In this document: piece by piece, positions 9,270-18,765 of the stretch
Layout of the letters: the number at the start of each line of letters is the position of its first letter
Position numbering within the stretch: the first letter of the stretch is position 1
From: Sycobia sp. Sy_11
Lineage: Eukaryota; Arthropoda; Insecta; Hymenoptera; Epichrysomallidae
NCBI GenBank assembly: GCA_018907035.1
Contig: JACCIC010000021.1
Location: 319,501 to 383,500, forward strand
Length of the DNA stretch: 64,000 nucleotides
Direction of reading: 5' to 3'
Position numbers and translations under genes: made by a program
The notes under the pieces: model-generated
The model's input: only the letters and a program-made list of their open reading frames with translations
The model's database searches: none
Told to the model about the DNA's origin: nothing

Positions 9270-11724
9270 CTAATTAGAAACGTAAATGTCTGTCATCACA
9301 TTCGTACCTCCGGACCTCCTTTAAGCCAACCAGCTAGATGGCTAGCACCGGATAAACTAGAAAACGCGAAAAAGCAATTTGCAACTATGTGTAAAGACGG
9401 TATTTGTCAACCTTCCGACAGCCCTTGGACAAGCCCCATTCATATGCCACTAAAAAAGAATGGTTCATGGCGTATCTGCGGCGATTATAGAAAATTAAAT
9501 GCGGTAACAGTTCCGGATAAATATCCACTACCTTACTTACAGGACTTTGCGATAACATTTCAAGGAAACTTTATTTTCAGTGCTCTTGATCTTTATTAAG
9601 CTTTTCGTCACATCCCAGTCGCAAGCGAAGATAAACCTAAAACAGCGGTAACAGCCTTCGGTCTTTATGAATTTAATGTTATGAGTTTCGGCTTCCGGAA
9701 TGCCCCTCAGACGTTCCAAAGATTCATGGATATAACCTTTCGCGACTTAAATTTCATTACGATTGACAGTAACGGTTTGAAACCCACCGCGGATAAAACT
9801 AAAGTAATTTGCGAATTCCCTCGTCCTAAAACTGTCAAAGAACTCCGTCGTTTTCTTGGCATGTTAAACTTCTATCGCAAAATTCTGCCACACGCGGTAG
9901 AGAATCAAGCACCTCTCAATATTTATTTAAAAAACGTGAAAAAGACAGATAAAACTCCAATCAATTGGAGAGCGGAAGCTATTAAAGCATTTGAGAAATG
10001 CAAACAATCGTTAATAAATGCAACTTACGTAACTTTTCCCGATGCAAACGCGGGAATCCATCTCATCACTGATGCATCCGATACGGCTATGGGTGCAGCC
10101 CTTGAACAAAAAACGAATAACGTGTGGAAACCTTTAGCCTTTTTCTCTAAAAAATTCAACAACGCGCAGAAAAATTAAGCGACGTAAGATCGCGAGCTAA
10201 CAACTATATACACCGCAATTAAACACTTTCATTATTATTTAGAAGGCCGCTCGTTTGATATATTAACCGACCATAAACCGCTATTTTACGCACTTCAAAA
10301 AAACTGCGATAAAGCTCCTGCCGTTCGAAAACGACAGCTAATCTATATTTCACAATACAACACGAGTATTAAATACCTTTCCGGTTCCGATAATGTCGTA
10401 GCAGACACACTCTCGCGTATTGATGCGTACACTAAACTATATATTTTCAATTTAAATAATTTCGAAGTTAAAAACGACATACAATTATGCAAATTAATTG
10501 ATAATATAGACGCGTTCCGTCTACCAACCCTTTTTAACGCGGAACAACTCGTGCAAGAACAACATAAAGATGAACAGTTATATCAAATCATGAGGGATTG
10601 GAATCACCTTCTTAAATTACGCGAATTAACAATCGGAGAAAATTATACTCCTTTATACTGCGATATTTACAAAGAATACATCCGTCCATACCTTCCGACT
10701 CAACTTCGTGAGGAGGTATTTAAGCTTTACCATAATAAATCACACCCAAGCGCTAGGACACCAATTAAATTAATCCGAAAACAATACGTTTGGCCGGATA
10801 TGACTAAAGACATCACGCAACGTTGTAAAACATGTATTGATTGTCAACAATCTAAAATAAAACTTCTTCTCGTTTCTCTCATGTCCATATCGACATCGTA
10901 GGCCCTCTCAGAACTCATCACGCCCAATCTTATCTATTAACGATGATTGACCGATTCACCCGCTGGCCCGAGGCCACCCCAATTGAAGGCATTACCTCTT
11001 CAACTATTGCTCGAGTTTTCTTTGAGAACTGGGTGTCTCGCTACGGCGCACCCACATTTATCACTACTGATCAAGGAGCCCAATTTGAGAGCCAACTCTT
11101 CGTAGAGCTCTTGAAAACTATAGGTAGCGAACGTATCAGAACCACGGCGTTCCACACCCAGGCAAACGGAATGATCGACCGGTGGCACGGCGACGTAAAA
11201 GCAGCGTTAATGTGCCAGGCCAACAATCCAGACTGGCCGCGACTTCTCCCTACTGTTTTGCTGGGACTTCGAACTCGTCTCAGATCTGATATTGATGCTA
11301 GTCCTTCCGACCTCGTTTATGGTACCGGCCTTCGAATTTCCGGCGTCTTTTACGCTGATGAGGACGAATATCATGACCCACGCTTTTTCCTAGATCAATT
11401 TCGCGAACAAATGAATTCACTTAAACCAATTCCCCTTAAACATAATATTTCACTTAAACCAGTTATCTTTAAAGATCTCACGCAGAGAGTTCACATGTAT
11501 TTCTAAGACGTAAAACTGTTAAACCGCCACTTGAGCGACCCTACACAGGACCCCATAAAATAATCTCGCATAATGCGGACGACCTCAAAATCGTAATCGA
11601 AGTAAACGGAAGAAACAAAACTGTAAGATTAGAATTAGTAAAACCAGCACACATGCTGCCAAATGAAAACGATAATACTAATCAAAATAAAATAAACGTG
11701 AACCTAAACGTAAATAATCATTGA
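9270..11724 (+). pseudogene. gypsy pol (RT, RNase H, integrase) with RT active site deleted
   Basis: RT begins near 9279; PSDSPWTSPIHMPLKKNGSW and RICGDYRKLNA are clear, then a TAA at 9597-9599 interrupts at DLY. After FRDLNFI (near 9760) the frame passes straight into TIDSNGLKPTADKTKVI, so about 55-60 residues containing the YxDD motif are missing. RNase H follows (LITDASDTAMGAAL near 10070; LTDHKPLFYAL near 10265). Integrase has an HHCC finger (10730-10850: H and H, then CKTCIDC), a frameshift near 10865, then IDIVGPL, TTDQGAQF and HTQANGMIDRWH. The third catalytic residue, normally Glu in ANGM-E, is Asp (near 11175). A chromodomain-like tail follows to 11724, where a Penelope-like insertion interrupts. 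Clearly Ty3/gypsy and non-functional. Confidence 0.93.
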
Positions 11725-12069
11725 ATTGTACTTCTGTCGACTGCCCATATACAAATTAATAAATATGTTTTATTGGTCTTACAGTCCAATCAATTTCAAC
11801 CAAAAATAAAATAAAATAAAAATAAAAAATAATAAAAATAAAAAATAAAAATTAAAAATAAAAATTAAATTAAAAATTAAATTAAAATGATAAAAAATGA
11901 ATGTAAACAAGGACAGTCTGACTGTCATTATCATTTTAATTTAATTTTTAATTTAATTTTTATTTTTAATTTTTATTTTTTATTTTTATTATTTTTTATT
12001 TTTATTTTATTTTATTTTTGGTTGAAATTGATTGGACTGTAAGACCAATAAAAAATATTTATTAATTTG
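11723..12069. mobile_element. short Penelope-like insertion with inverted halves and 12-bp duplication
   Basis: TAAATAATCATT occurs at 11711-11722 and 12070-12081 and brackets about 347 bp. The right half (about 11902-12069) is a direct copy of the terminal segment seen at 2628-2900. The left half (11723-about 11890) is the same terminal segment in reverse orientation, including the GTCGACTGCCCATATACAAA end. The result is a self-complementary insertion with T/A-rich arms. The shared sequence with the Penelope-like 3' end at 2064-2931 assigns the family. It splits the pol tail of the gypsy element. Confidence 0.82.
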
Positions 12070-12587
12070 TAAATAATCATTTAAGCGAAACCGAAGAATT
12101 AAGTAATAACAATTGAATTAATAACTATTCGCAACAAATCTGCGACTCAGGAACTAATTCTCAAATGAATAGTCCCATTCAAAGCCAACATTTAGAAGTA
12201 AATTACGAATTTAATCACTCGACTCCTAGCGTCGAACCGACCCCTAGCGCCTCTTGTAATGAAAGCGATATTACTCAACCAAAATCAATCCTTAAAAAAG
12301 CGAAATCTCAAACCTGCGAAAACGTAATCCAACCGAAACCAATTCTAAAGAAAACTAAGCATCAACCTAACATACTGCGTAGGAACCGTATTAACCTAAT
12401 TAATTGCGATAAGAAAAGAGTAACTTTCGCGAAATTCAACGACACACGTCTAATGGAATTCAAAACACCTATTGTCAATATATACCTAAAAAAATCGATT
12501 TCTCTTGCCAATTTCATCGATATTCGTTATTTTAAATTCAAGGATCAACATTTTTACACAATCCATCTAATTATCCAATTTACATAA
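12070..12587 (+). pseudogene. gypsy pol C-terminal tail with SILK and RVxF-type motifs
   Basis: Bridging the Penelope-like insertion, the pol frame continues (NNHLSETEELSNN), meets a TGA, and then reads on in the same frame into a 140-codon stretch from an ATG at 12165 to 12587. It is polar and low in recognisable domains, but carries two short repeats, QPKSILKK (about 12276-12299) and QPKPILKK (about 12330-12353), followed by KKRVTFA (about 12411-12431). SILK followed by RVxF is the classic docking pair for protein phosphatase 1. Whether the motif works is unknown. From about 12480 the frame is less convincing. Confidence 0.55.
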
Positions 12588-13497
12588 AACTAGATCACTT
12601 TCCAAACATACATTCTATGTCTTACATTCTGAACTCACTCTCAGTATGCATAATATTCCATAAAAAATAAGTTAGGCACGCCAAAATCAAAATCATTTAA
12701 TTTACATCTCCTTTTTATTGCGATTAAGATAAGCCATAATTCGTATACAACTTTCTTAAATTGTAAAATTAATAACTGCGATGAATATGCAATATGAGTA
12801 TAGAAAACCCAGCTCGTCGTTAGATACATCACGAGACAAATTTATAAATAATAACTAGACTTAAGATCGATTCATCTCTATGTAAATAAAGCACATGCCT
12901 TACCCCTTTATTATGTAAACATTAAGCAAATATAATTGATGTATTATCTAATGACTCTCAAATCATATAATTTTGATTCCTTTCTTTTTCAGCTTTGCGA
13001 TTACATTTTATTGCGATTTTTCTTTTTCAGATATGCGATTATATTTTCATAGCGATTTTCCCTTTCAGCTTATGCGAGCGAACTTTTATATATAAAAAAA
13101 ATGTAAATATTGACTTGCGAATTACTTAACTCGTTTTGATAATTTTTTCTTCTCTGAGCTACTATGCTAACTAATTAATCCCATCATTCTGCGATGTGAA
13201 TACCGACCTTATTCTTAATCTTGCGATAAATTACAATCCGCTTAAAAATGTATACCCATTCATTTTTGGAGCGCGTTTTTCCTGCGAAATTTTTCCCACT
13301 GGGTTTTAATCGCAGGTTTTCACCGATCCTCAGCAGGTCTGAGCAAATGCGAGAATGCATGGGGTAAATCTGCTTGTACATTCATATATATTGTTACGCG
13401 TGCTTCTCTCTCACACGCGGTTTTTAATAGTTTTTTTAGTTTTTGCATACGATGTTGCACCTACGAAAAAAAAAAATTATTGAGTAATTTTTTTTTG

Positions 13498-13514
13498 CCC
13501 TTGGGGGGGCGTGA
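13498..13514 (+). other. polypurine tract of the gypsy element
   Basis: A G-rich run, TTGGGGGGGCGTGA, lies immediately upstream of the right LTR, where plus-strand priming occurs in LTR elements. Confidence 0.8.
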
Positions 13515-13817
13515 TGTGGGGTATCGCACCTCCACATGCATACGCGTCGCCGTGTTAGTACACACGTATACGGAAAGAGAGAAGAGCGCTACCTTGCCAG
13601 CGCCTTTAGCCACCGCCACCGCGCTCGTGCATCCGCACGTGCGCCAGTCGTAGAAGGAACGAGCTAGCGCCGAGTCGCTACCCCGTCCCTTTCCCTTTTG
13701 TGCCTAGTACGAGAGTTTAATTGTACGCTTCATAATAAAACCCATTTGTGTTTTACAGCTTGTGTGTTTATTTTAATTCCTCTCCTCCTTATTCGTTGGC
13801 CGGATACCGCGGTCACA
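13515..13817 (+). repeat. 3' LTR of the gypsy element
   Basis: This 303-bp partner of 4416-4712 has the same TGTGGGGTATCG start and CACA end and is followed directly by the target duplication ACAT. It differs from the left LTR by scattered substitutions and small indels near the C-rich block. Confidence 0.95.
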
Positions 13818-13821
13818 ACAT

Positions 13822-16800
13822 TTTAAACGTTCCACGAACTTTTTGAAATCTAAATTCAATTTTGGTTGTACTCATAAGTATATATACAAGTTTTTTCCTA
13901 TAATAAATATAATTCATTGTTTAAACAAAAAGAAAAAGAAAGACTTAAATTTATATTGAGAATCGATTATTGCAACATATTGAGATTTAATAATTCTCTG
14001 ATTTTTAAATTATACAAGGTAAGTTTCTTTAATTATTAAATAACATCGTACTGAATTTAATTCTTAAAAAAGACCACTGAAAGTAGAATATACACATTTT
14101 TCATTTAGCATTACAATTTTCTGAGAAGTTTAATATTGTTACTCACTAAAATTTTGAAATTATTTATTTTGAGTGTTATTTAGATAACTAACATGATTAA
14201 ATTTTTTGTAATTATGTCTTTGTTGATTTATTTTTTTATATTTGGAATAATTATAATCAGTTACATAACTAATTACTAATAATATCTGTTATAATTCATC
14301 ATCGCAACTATGCTATTCATACTCAAAGGAATTTCTCTTCATTCTTATGCAAAAGAAGAAGATGCTTCACATTAATTCAAATAGTTTCACTTTACTTTTT
14401 TATGCTGTATTGTGGATACCATAAAAAATGGTATAGTAAATAATAAATAGTATAAATAAAAATTTTAAAATAATTAGTAATAAATATTGACATATTGTAA
14501 TATTTTAATATATATCTAAATTTTAAATTTAATTGTAAATAAAAACTGTTTTGTATAAAATTTAATTTTTTATAGTTTTATATAATTTGATTTCAGAGGC
14601 CTAGGGGATTGGAAAAAAAATATGCAAAACAAAGAATGTACTGAAGCAGGTTTGTTTGAATTTATAGTTTTTCTTATTGTAAAAGAAATTAGGATAAATT
14701 ATATACAAAAAGTACAAAATGTTTTGTATATCATGGAAAATTTGCATTTAAGTTTATGTGGTTATTTTGGTTAATTGAATATCAAATAATAGTTTTTCAA
14801 ACTCACAAAGTGAGATTGTCTGAATATTTTTTCAAAAGTTAAATATTGTTGTTCGCTAATATTTTGATGTTATTTAATGTAAATTTCATTTGGATAACTT
14901 GTATGATTAAATTTTTCTTATTTATATCACTGTAGATTCTTTTTATATTTAGAATAATTTTAATCAGTTACATAACTAATTATAATAATCATAAATGTTT
15001 TAGTTGATCATCGCAATGCGGCGCTCCCCCTTCGCCGCGCCGCGCCGCTCGTGACTTCGCGACTCGAATACAATATATAATATTATTTGCGCGAGACTAT
15101 TTGCTCGTCGCAATTATTATAATCGATATCAATGACATTTAGTCCATGGTATTTATAAATTAACAATAGTAGTGATAACTTTTCTAATTCTCTACTTATA
15201 TATGTAGCCATACTTTTTTTGAATGGATGGGTGCTTTATACATTCAATTCCATAACAATAATTTACACATGGAATTGAAATGTACAAATGAAATTATTAT
15301 TAATAGATTTTTAGATATTCACAAGGAAAGCTTTGGGTCATGGATTTGGCTCAAATTGGTTGAAATATCATTGATTACCTGATTGATAACTCCTACACAA
15401 TTTTAGGATTTAATGCTGTCCTTCCCAAAATATCAATAGTTCTGATTTGAAAATAGAATATATAGTGGTATATTGATATCATGTAATGATACATGTTGAA
15501 GCTCTTCAAATATTCTACTCTTTCTGATGCTTGGGACTTCCTGAAATAAACTCTAATTTGTTAGATCTATATCAAGTAGTATGGGTATTATTTGATTTTA
15601 AATATTAAATATAAGTTGATTATAAGTTGAATATCATATATACGTCAAATAATCATTGTCACTCAAAGATGAAGTTATTCATATTTGTCATCCCATTTAG
15701 AAGCAGAAAAATAAATAAGAGGAAATCTTACATTCTTATACATTAAATAAGAATTTCATTTTTTAATAATTATTAATAATGCATATCCGATGATTTTTTT
15801 CAATCAGAGGTAGTAAATGGAAGAAAGAGAAAGAGTATGTAATCTAATTGTAACATAATAAGAAGAATATTAAAGACTGTAATCTGATTCGACAGTTATG
15901 TAAAATAAATTTTGACCATTGTCCTTGACTGGCACGATTAAAAACTATGCAGTCCTTTAATGAACTACTGTTTTAATGAAGAATAAGTGTTTATATGTTA
16001 TTAAAAGAAAAGACTTTTATTTAATTATTTAATTTATAAGAATGTTATCGTTGTACCATTTTATTTTTCATGATCTATATTTGGGATGACAAATCTAAAC
16101 AACTTCAACTTAGAGTAACATATGATTATTCATTGAATTATTATAATGTGTTTAATTTAATTCATCAATTTAAATAAATGTTTAAATCATCTATATTCAT
16201 TTACAAAAAGGATGATTGCATTCAAAAAGACGACAATTATAAATGTAATATAACTACTATATTAATAATTTATAAATACCATTATTTATGGGAGAGAGAT
16301 AGCTGCTATATACGACCAACCTGTCCTTAACCATGCTGAACAGTTCTCATGCGCGTGCACACATTAAAATTCCCTTATGTTTTAAACGTAAGTGAACTAT
16401 TTGTCAACATTTTGAGCACCTAGAAGCGGCAGCGCGTTTTTTTATGCATATCCTTTATTCGCCCTATACAATGTGCACATTCATGTGGCACTTTCACTTT
16501 GAACACATTGAACCTCTGAACTAATACTTTCATACATTTCTGCACGAGCTTTCAAACCAGTATCTTTGATTTGAAGAAACGTAGTAAGGGGTCTTTCGAG
16601 ATTTAAACGATTTGACAGCATGCATGATGAAAATAATCAGTTCTATTTGTTATTGTAATGTACGTCTAAAAAACAATAAACTCAAAAACATATGAATATT
16701 AATCAAAAAATGTAAATTGCTAAATAAATTAGTAGTAACTGATTGAATATGTATGTGTTTGTTTTGAAATAAAATATATCTTTGTTGAAATGTATCTAGA

Positions 16801-17194
16801 AAATATTAAATGTACTAGCTATAAATATTGAAATAGCTGTATATACTGTAACGGCTTATAAATAACCTCCAAATGTATATTGTATATTGTAATATAACTG
16901 TAATGTATATTGTAATAATTAATTATAAAAATATTCTGTAATAATAATAATAAAGACAGATAGAAAATCATAAATACATACATATGTAAATATATAAATA
17001 TATATATATATATATATACATGTATATATTTTGTAACAATAATAAATAAGCTTACCGATATTTTTGCAAACGAATACAATATATACGTTATATATAGTAC
17101 AACAGGTTCTAATAATTGATTGCCAATGCCTATTATAATAGTATAAACTGTATGCATCAATAAGTATATGTAATTATTTAAATTTGAATAATTT

Positions 17195-17234
<40 letters not shown>

Positions 17235-17470
17235 TGCCATCTGATGCATAGAAACATAATTTGAGAATCAGAACTTATAAAATTCGCACAAGCGAAGCTT
17301 ACTCCCGAATGGAAACACGATTTGCTTGACAAATCGTGTGTCTAATTTGGACCGATTCTGAAAGCACGATGAGCTTCTCCAAAACGTGGATCCAATATAG
17401 AAACAGATAGGACCCACACGCACATGCTCACTGGACCCAAACCGTGGCGAGCACGCGCTGTTATCTGGGT
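13822..17470. other. AT-rich stretch without recognisable genes
   Basis: No supported gene. Two related segments of about 200 bp occur in direct orientation (about 14115-14310 and 14815-15020), followed in the second copy by a short GC-rich island (15015-15065). Between about 15140 and 16295 there are several facing similarities (for example 15630-15700 against 16080-16140, both with TTTGTCATCCCA), suggesting a decayed element with inverted structure. A (TA)n tract lies at 17196-17234. The minus-strand frame at 16819-17160 is an AT-rich low-complexity translation. Confidence 0.5.
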
Positions 17471-17476
17471 CATGGT

Positions 17477-17545
17477 GCGTTTCGTCCCGGGGTTACCGAC
17501 TGGACTCATCAGTAAGGCATTGTCGGTAACCTCTGCCTTAGACGC
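17477..17545 (-). ncRNA. hammerhead ribozyme, type III (canonical core), LTR-B
   Basis: Minus strand, 69 nt, in order: stem III strand GCGT with cleavage after the following C (GCGTC, 17545-17541); stem I TAAGGC (17540-17535) pairing with GCCTTA (17518-17513); CTGATGA (17512-17506); stem II GTCC (17505-17502) pairing with GGAC (17487-17484); GAAA (17483-17480); and ACGC closing stem III (17480-17477). All invariant core bases and all stems are perfect. Loop I (16 nt) and loop II (14 nt) share a 10-nt perfect complement. A TATA-like box 26-35 bp upstream would place transcription start at about the ribozyme's 5' end. Confidence 0.93.
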
Positions 17546-17570
17546 GATCATATGGACCGGGTCAAGGGCT

Positions 17571-17580
17571 TATATATTAA
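17571..17580 (-). promoter_or_regulatory. TATA-like box in LTR-B (same box in LTR-A at 17914-17923)
   Basis: Minus-strand TTAATATATA stands alone in otherwise GC-balanced LTR sequence and is conserved in both LTRs at the same spacing, about 30 bp upstream of the ribozyme cleavage site. This fits RNA polymerase II initiation near the hammerhead. Confidence 0.55.
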
Positions 17581-17666
17581 CCGGAGGCCTGTGTGGTCAC
17601 TCACGGGTTAACTAAGGGTGCCCCAGCTGCCCTCTGTTGGCAGACTTGGCATGTGGATACCCCACA

Positions 17667-17682
17667 TCACTCCCCCTGAAAT
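17667..17682 (-). other. polypurine tract of the retrozyme-like element
   Basis: Minus-strand CAGGGGGAGTGA directly precedes the TGTGGGG start of LTR-B. The resident gypsy element has the same layout, a G-rich run ending GTGA next to TGTGGGG at 13498-13515. Confidence 0.75.
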
Positions 17683-17731
17683 GAGGCGAGGGTAGGGGGT
17701 ACGTGACTTCATACGAAGATTGCGTGTTTAG

Positions 17732-17749
17732 ATCAAGTCGGGGTCATCA
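17732..17749 (-). other. primer-binding site, tRNA-Trp-like
   Basis: Minus-strand TGATGACCCCGACTTGAT follows LTR-A and matches the complement of the 3' end of tRNA-Trp with only two or three mismatches (the TGACCCCGAC core is exact). Confidence 0.72.
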
Positions 17750-17821
17750 CTATAGGGTGTATTACAGGGGATTCTGCATTCACGTATGTACACGCCTATA
17801 TTTAGAGCAATGGCTCATGGT

Positions 17822-17890
17822 GCGTTTCATCCCGGGGTTACCGACTGGACTCATCAGTAAGGCATTGTCGGCAACCCCTGCTTTAGACGC
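17822..17890 (-). ncRNA. hammerhead ribozyme, type III (slightly degraded), LTR-A
   Basis: The copy of the motif at 17477-17545, shifted by 345 bp. CTGATGA (17857-17851), GAAA (17828-17825), the cleavage triplet and stem III are unchanged. Stem I has one mismatch (TAAAGC against GCCTTA), and stem II closes with a G-U pair because GGAC became GGAT. The loop I/loop II complementarity is kept and slightly longer, with one G-U wobble. Likely weaker than the other copy. Confidence 0.85.
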
Positions 17891-18765
17891 GGTCATATGG
17901 ACCGGGTCAAAGGCTTATATATTAACCAGAGGCCTGTGTGGTCGCTCACGGGTTAACTAAGGTGCCAAGCTGCCCTCTGTTGGCAGACTTGGCATGTGGG
18001 TACCCCACAGAAGTGCAGTTGCAGCGGCGGGATCGTTCCATTTGAATTGAACTTATTGAACGCCCTATTTTTCGTATTACATGAAATTATTATATGGATG
18101 TAATGAAAATGTATGTTTTGTAAAGATTATGTATAAATGACGTGTAATTGTGTACGTGAAATAAATTTAAAAATTTTATTTTTTTACAGAAAAAAATCGA
18201 GGTGTAGAGAATATGAAGCAGCATATTGAAGATGTTTTTAAAACTGTATAAGTTCTTAATGTATTGATGAATCAGAATAGATGCAATTTTTTCTCAACAT
18301 TTTAATAATATATAACATTCAGCAGTCATCTTGTTGGTTATAAGAAGTTAATAAAATAAAAAGACATATTTTGATATGTGAACAAAACAGTTTTTGTTTC
18401 TAAGATTATTAAAGTTTTCAAGTACAACCTATAACAAATATATCAGAAAACAATGAACTTAAGTATAAATATAATTTTATGAATTGATTGAAATTGCAAA
18501 ACATCTGAATTTTATGAATTATTATAAAAGAAGTAAACAACTTTGAAAATATCTTAACATTATTTATTATTAATTTATATACTCTGTTCAATATTTAAAA
18601 TGTAATAAAAATGTACAGTGCTTATTCATATCAAATGTCTGTAATATTTGATTTATTTCAACATTATTTACTAAATATGTTCAGTAAGTTTAAAGATATA
18701 AATATTTGATTTTCTGCATATTATTTTAAACAATTGAATATAAAAGTTTCCTAATATATACATTT

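Larger units (their letters stand above)
4416..13817 (+). mobile_element. complete Ty3/gypsy LTR retrotransposon (dead) with 4-bp target duplication
   Basis: Two direct repeats of about 300 bp (4416-4712 and 13515-13817) begin TGTGGGGTATCG and end CACA, and enclose gag and pol on the plus strand. The flanking tetramer ACAT is present at 4412-4415 and 13818-13821, so the insertion is intact at both edges. A tRNA-Trp-like primer site follows the left LTR and a polypurine tract precedes the right LTR. Domain order gag, RT, RNase H, integrase is Ty3/gypsy. Two later insertions are nested inside: an R1-clade fragment (5186-6540) and a Penelope-like fragment (11723-12069). Without them the element is about 7.7 kb. 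Nonsense codons, a frameshift and an RT deletion make it non-functional. Confidence 0.95.
17477..18009 (-). mobile_element. retrozyme-like non-autonomous LTR element with two hammerhead ribozymes
   Basis: On the minus strand the order is: LTR-A (18009 to 17751), primer site (17749-17732), an interior of only 84 bp in total, polypurine tract (17682-17667), then LTR-B (from 17666). Both LTRs start TGTGGGGTA, share about 190 bp at high identity, have a TTAATATATAAG promoter-like box and contain a type III hammerhead fold about 120 bp from the LTR start, exactly 345 bp apart. No coding capacity is present. LTR-B loses similarity to LTR-A just after its ribozyme (left of about 17471), so the right-hand repeat is truncated or recombined. 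Sequence 17281-17470 is unrelated. This is the architecture of the retrozymes described from plants. Confidence 0.85.

Noticed and set aside
11346..11366. hammerhead core CTGATGAGGACGAA
   Set aside because: It lies inside the integrase reading frame, lacks the complete GAAA and has no stem I or III partner.
17342..17960. open frames of 63-85 codons on both strands in the retrozyme-like element
   Set aside because: They run across LTRs, ribozymes and primer site and are not shared as proteins between the two LTRs beyond the DNA repeat itself.
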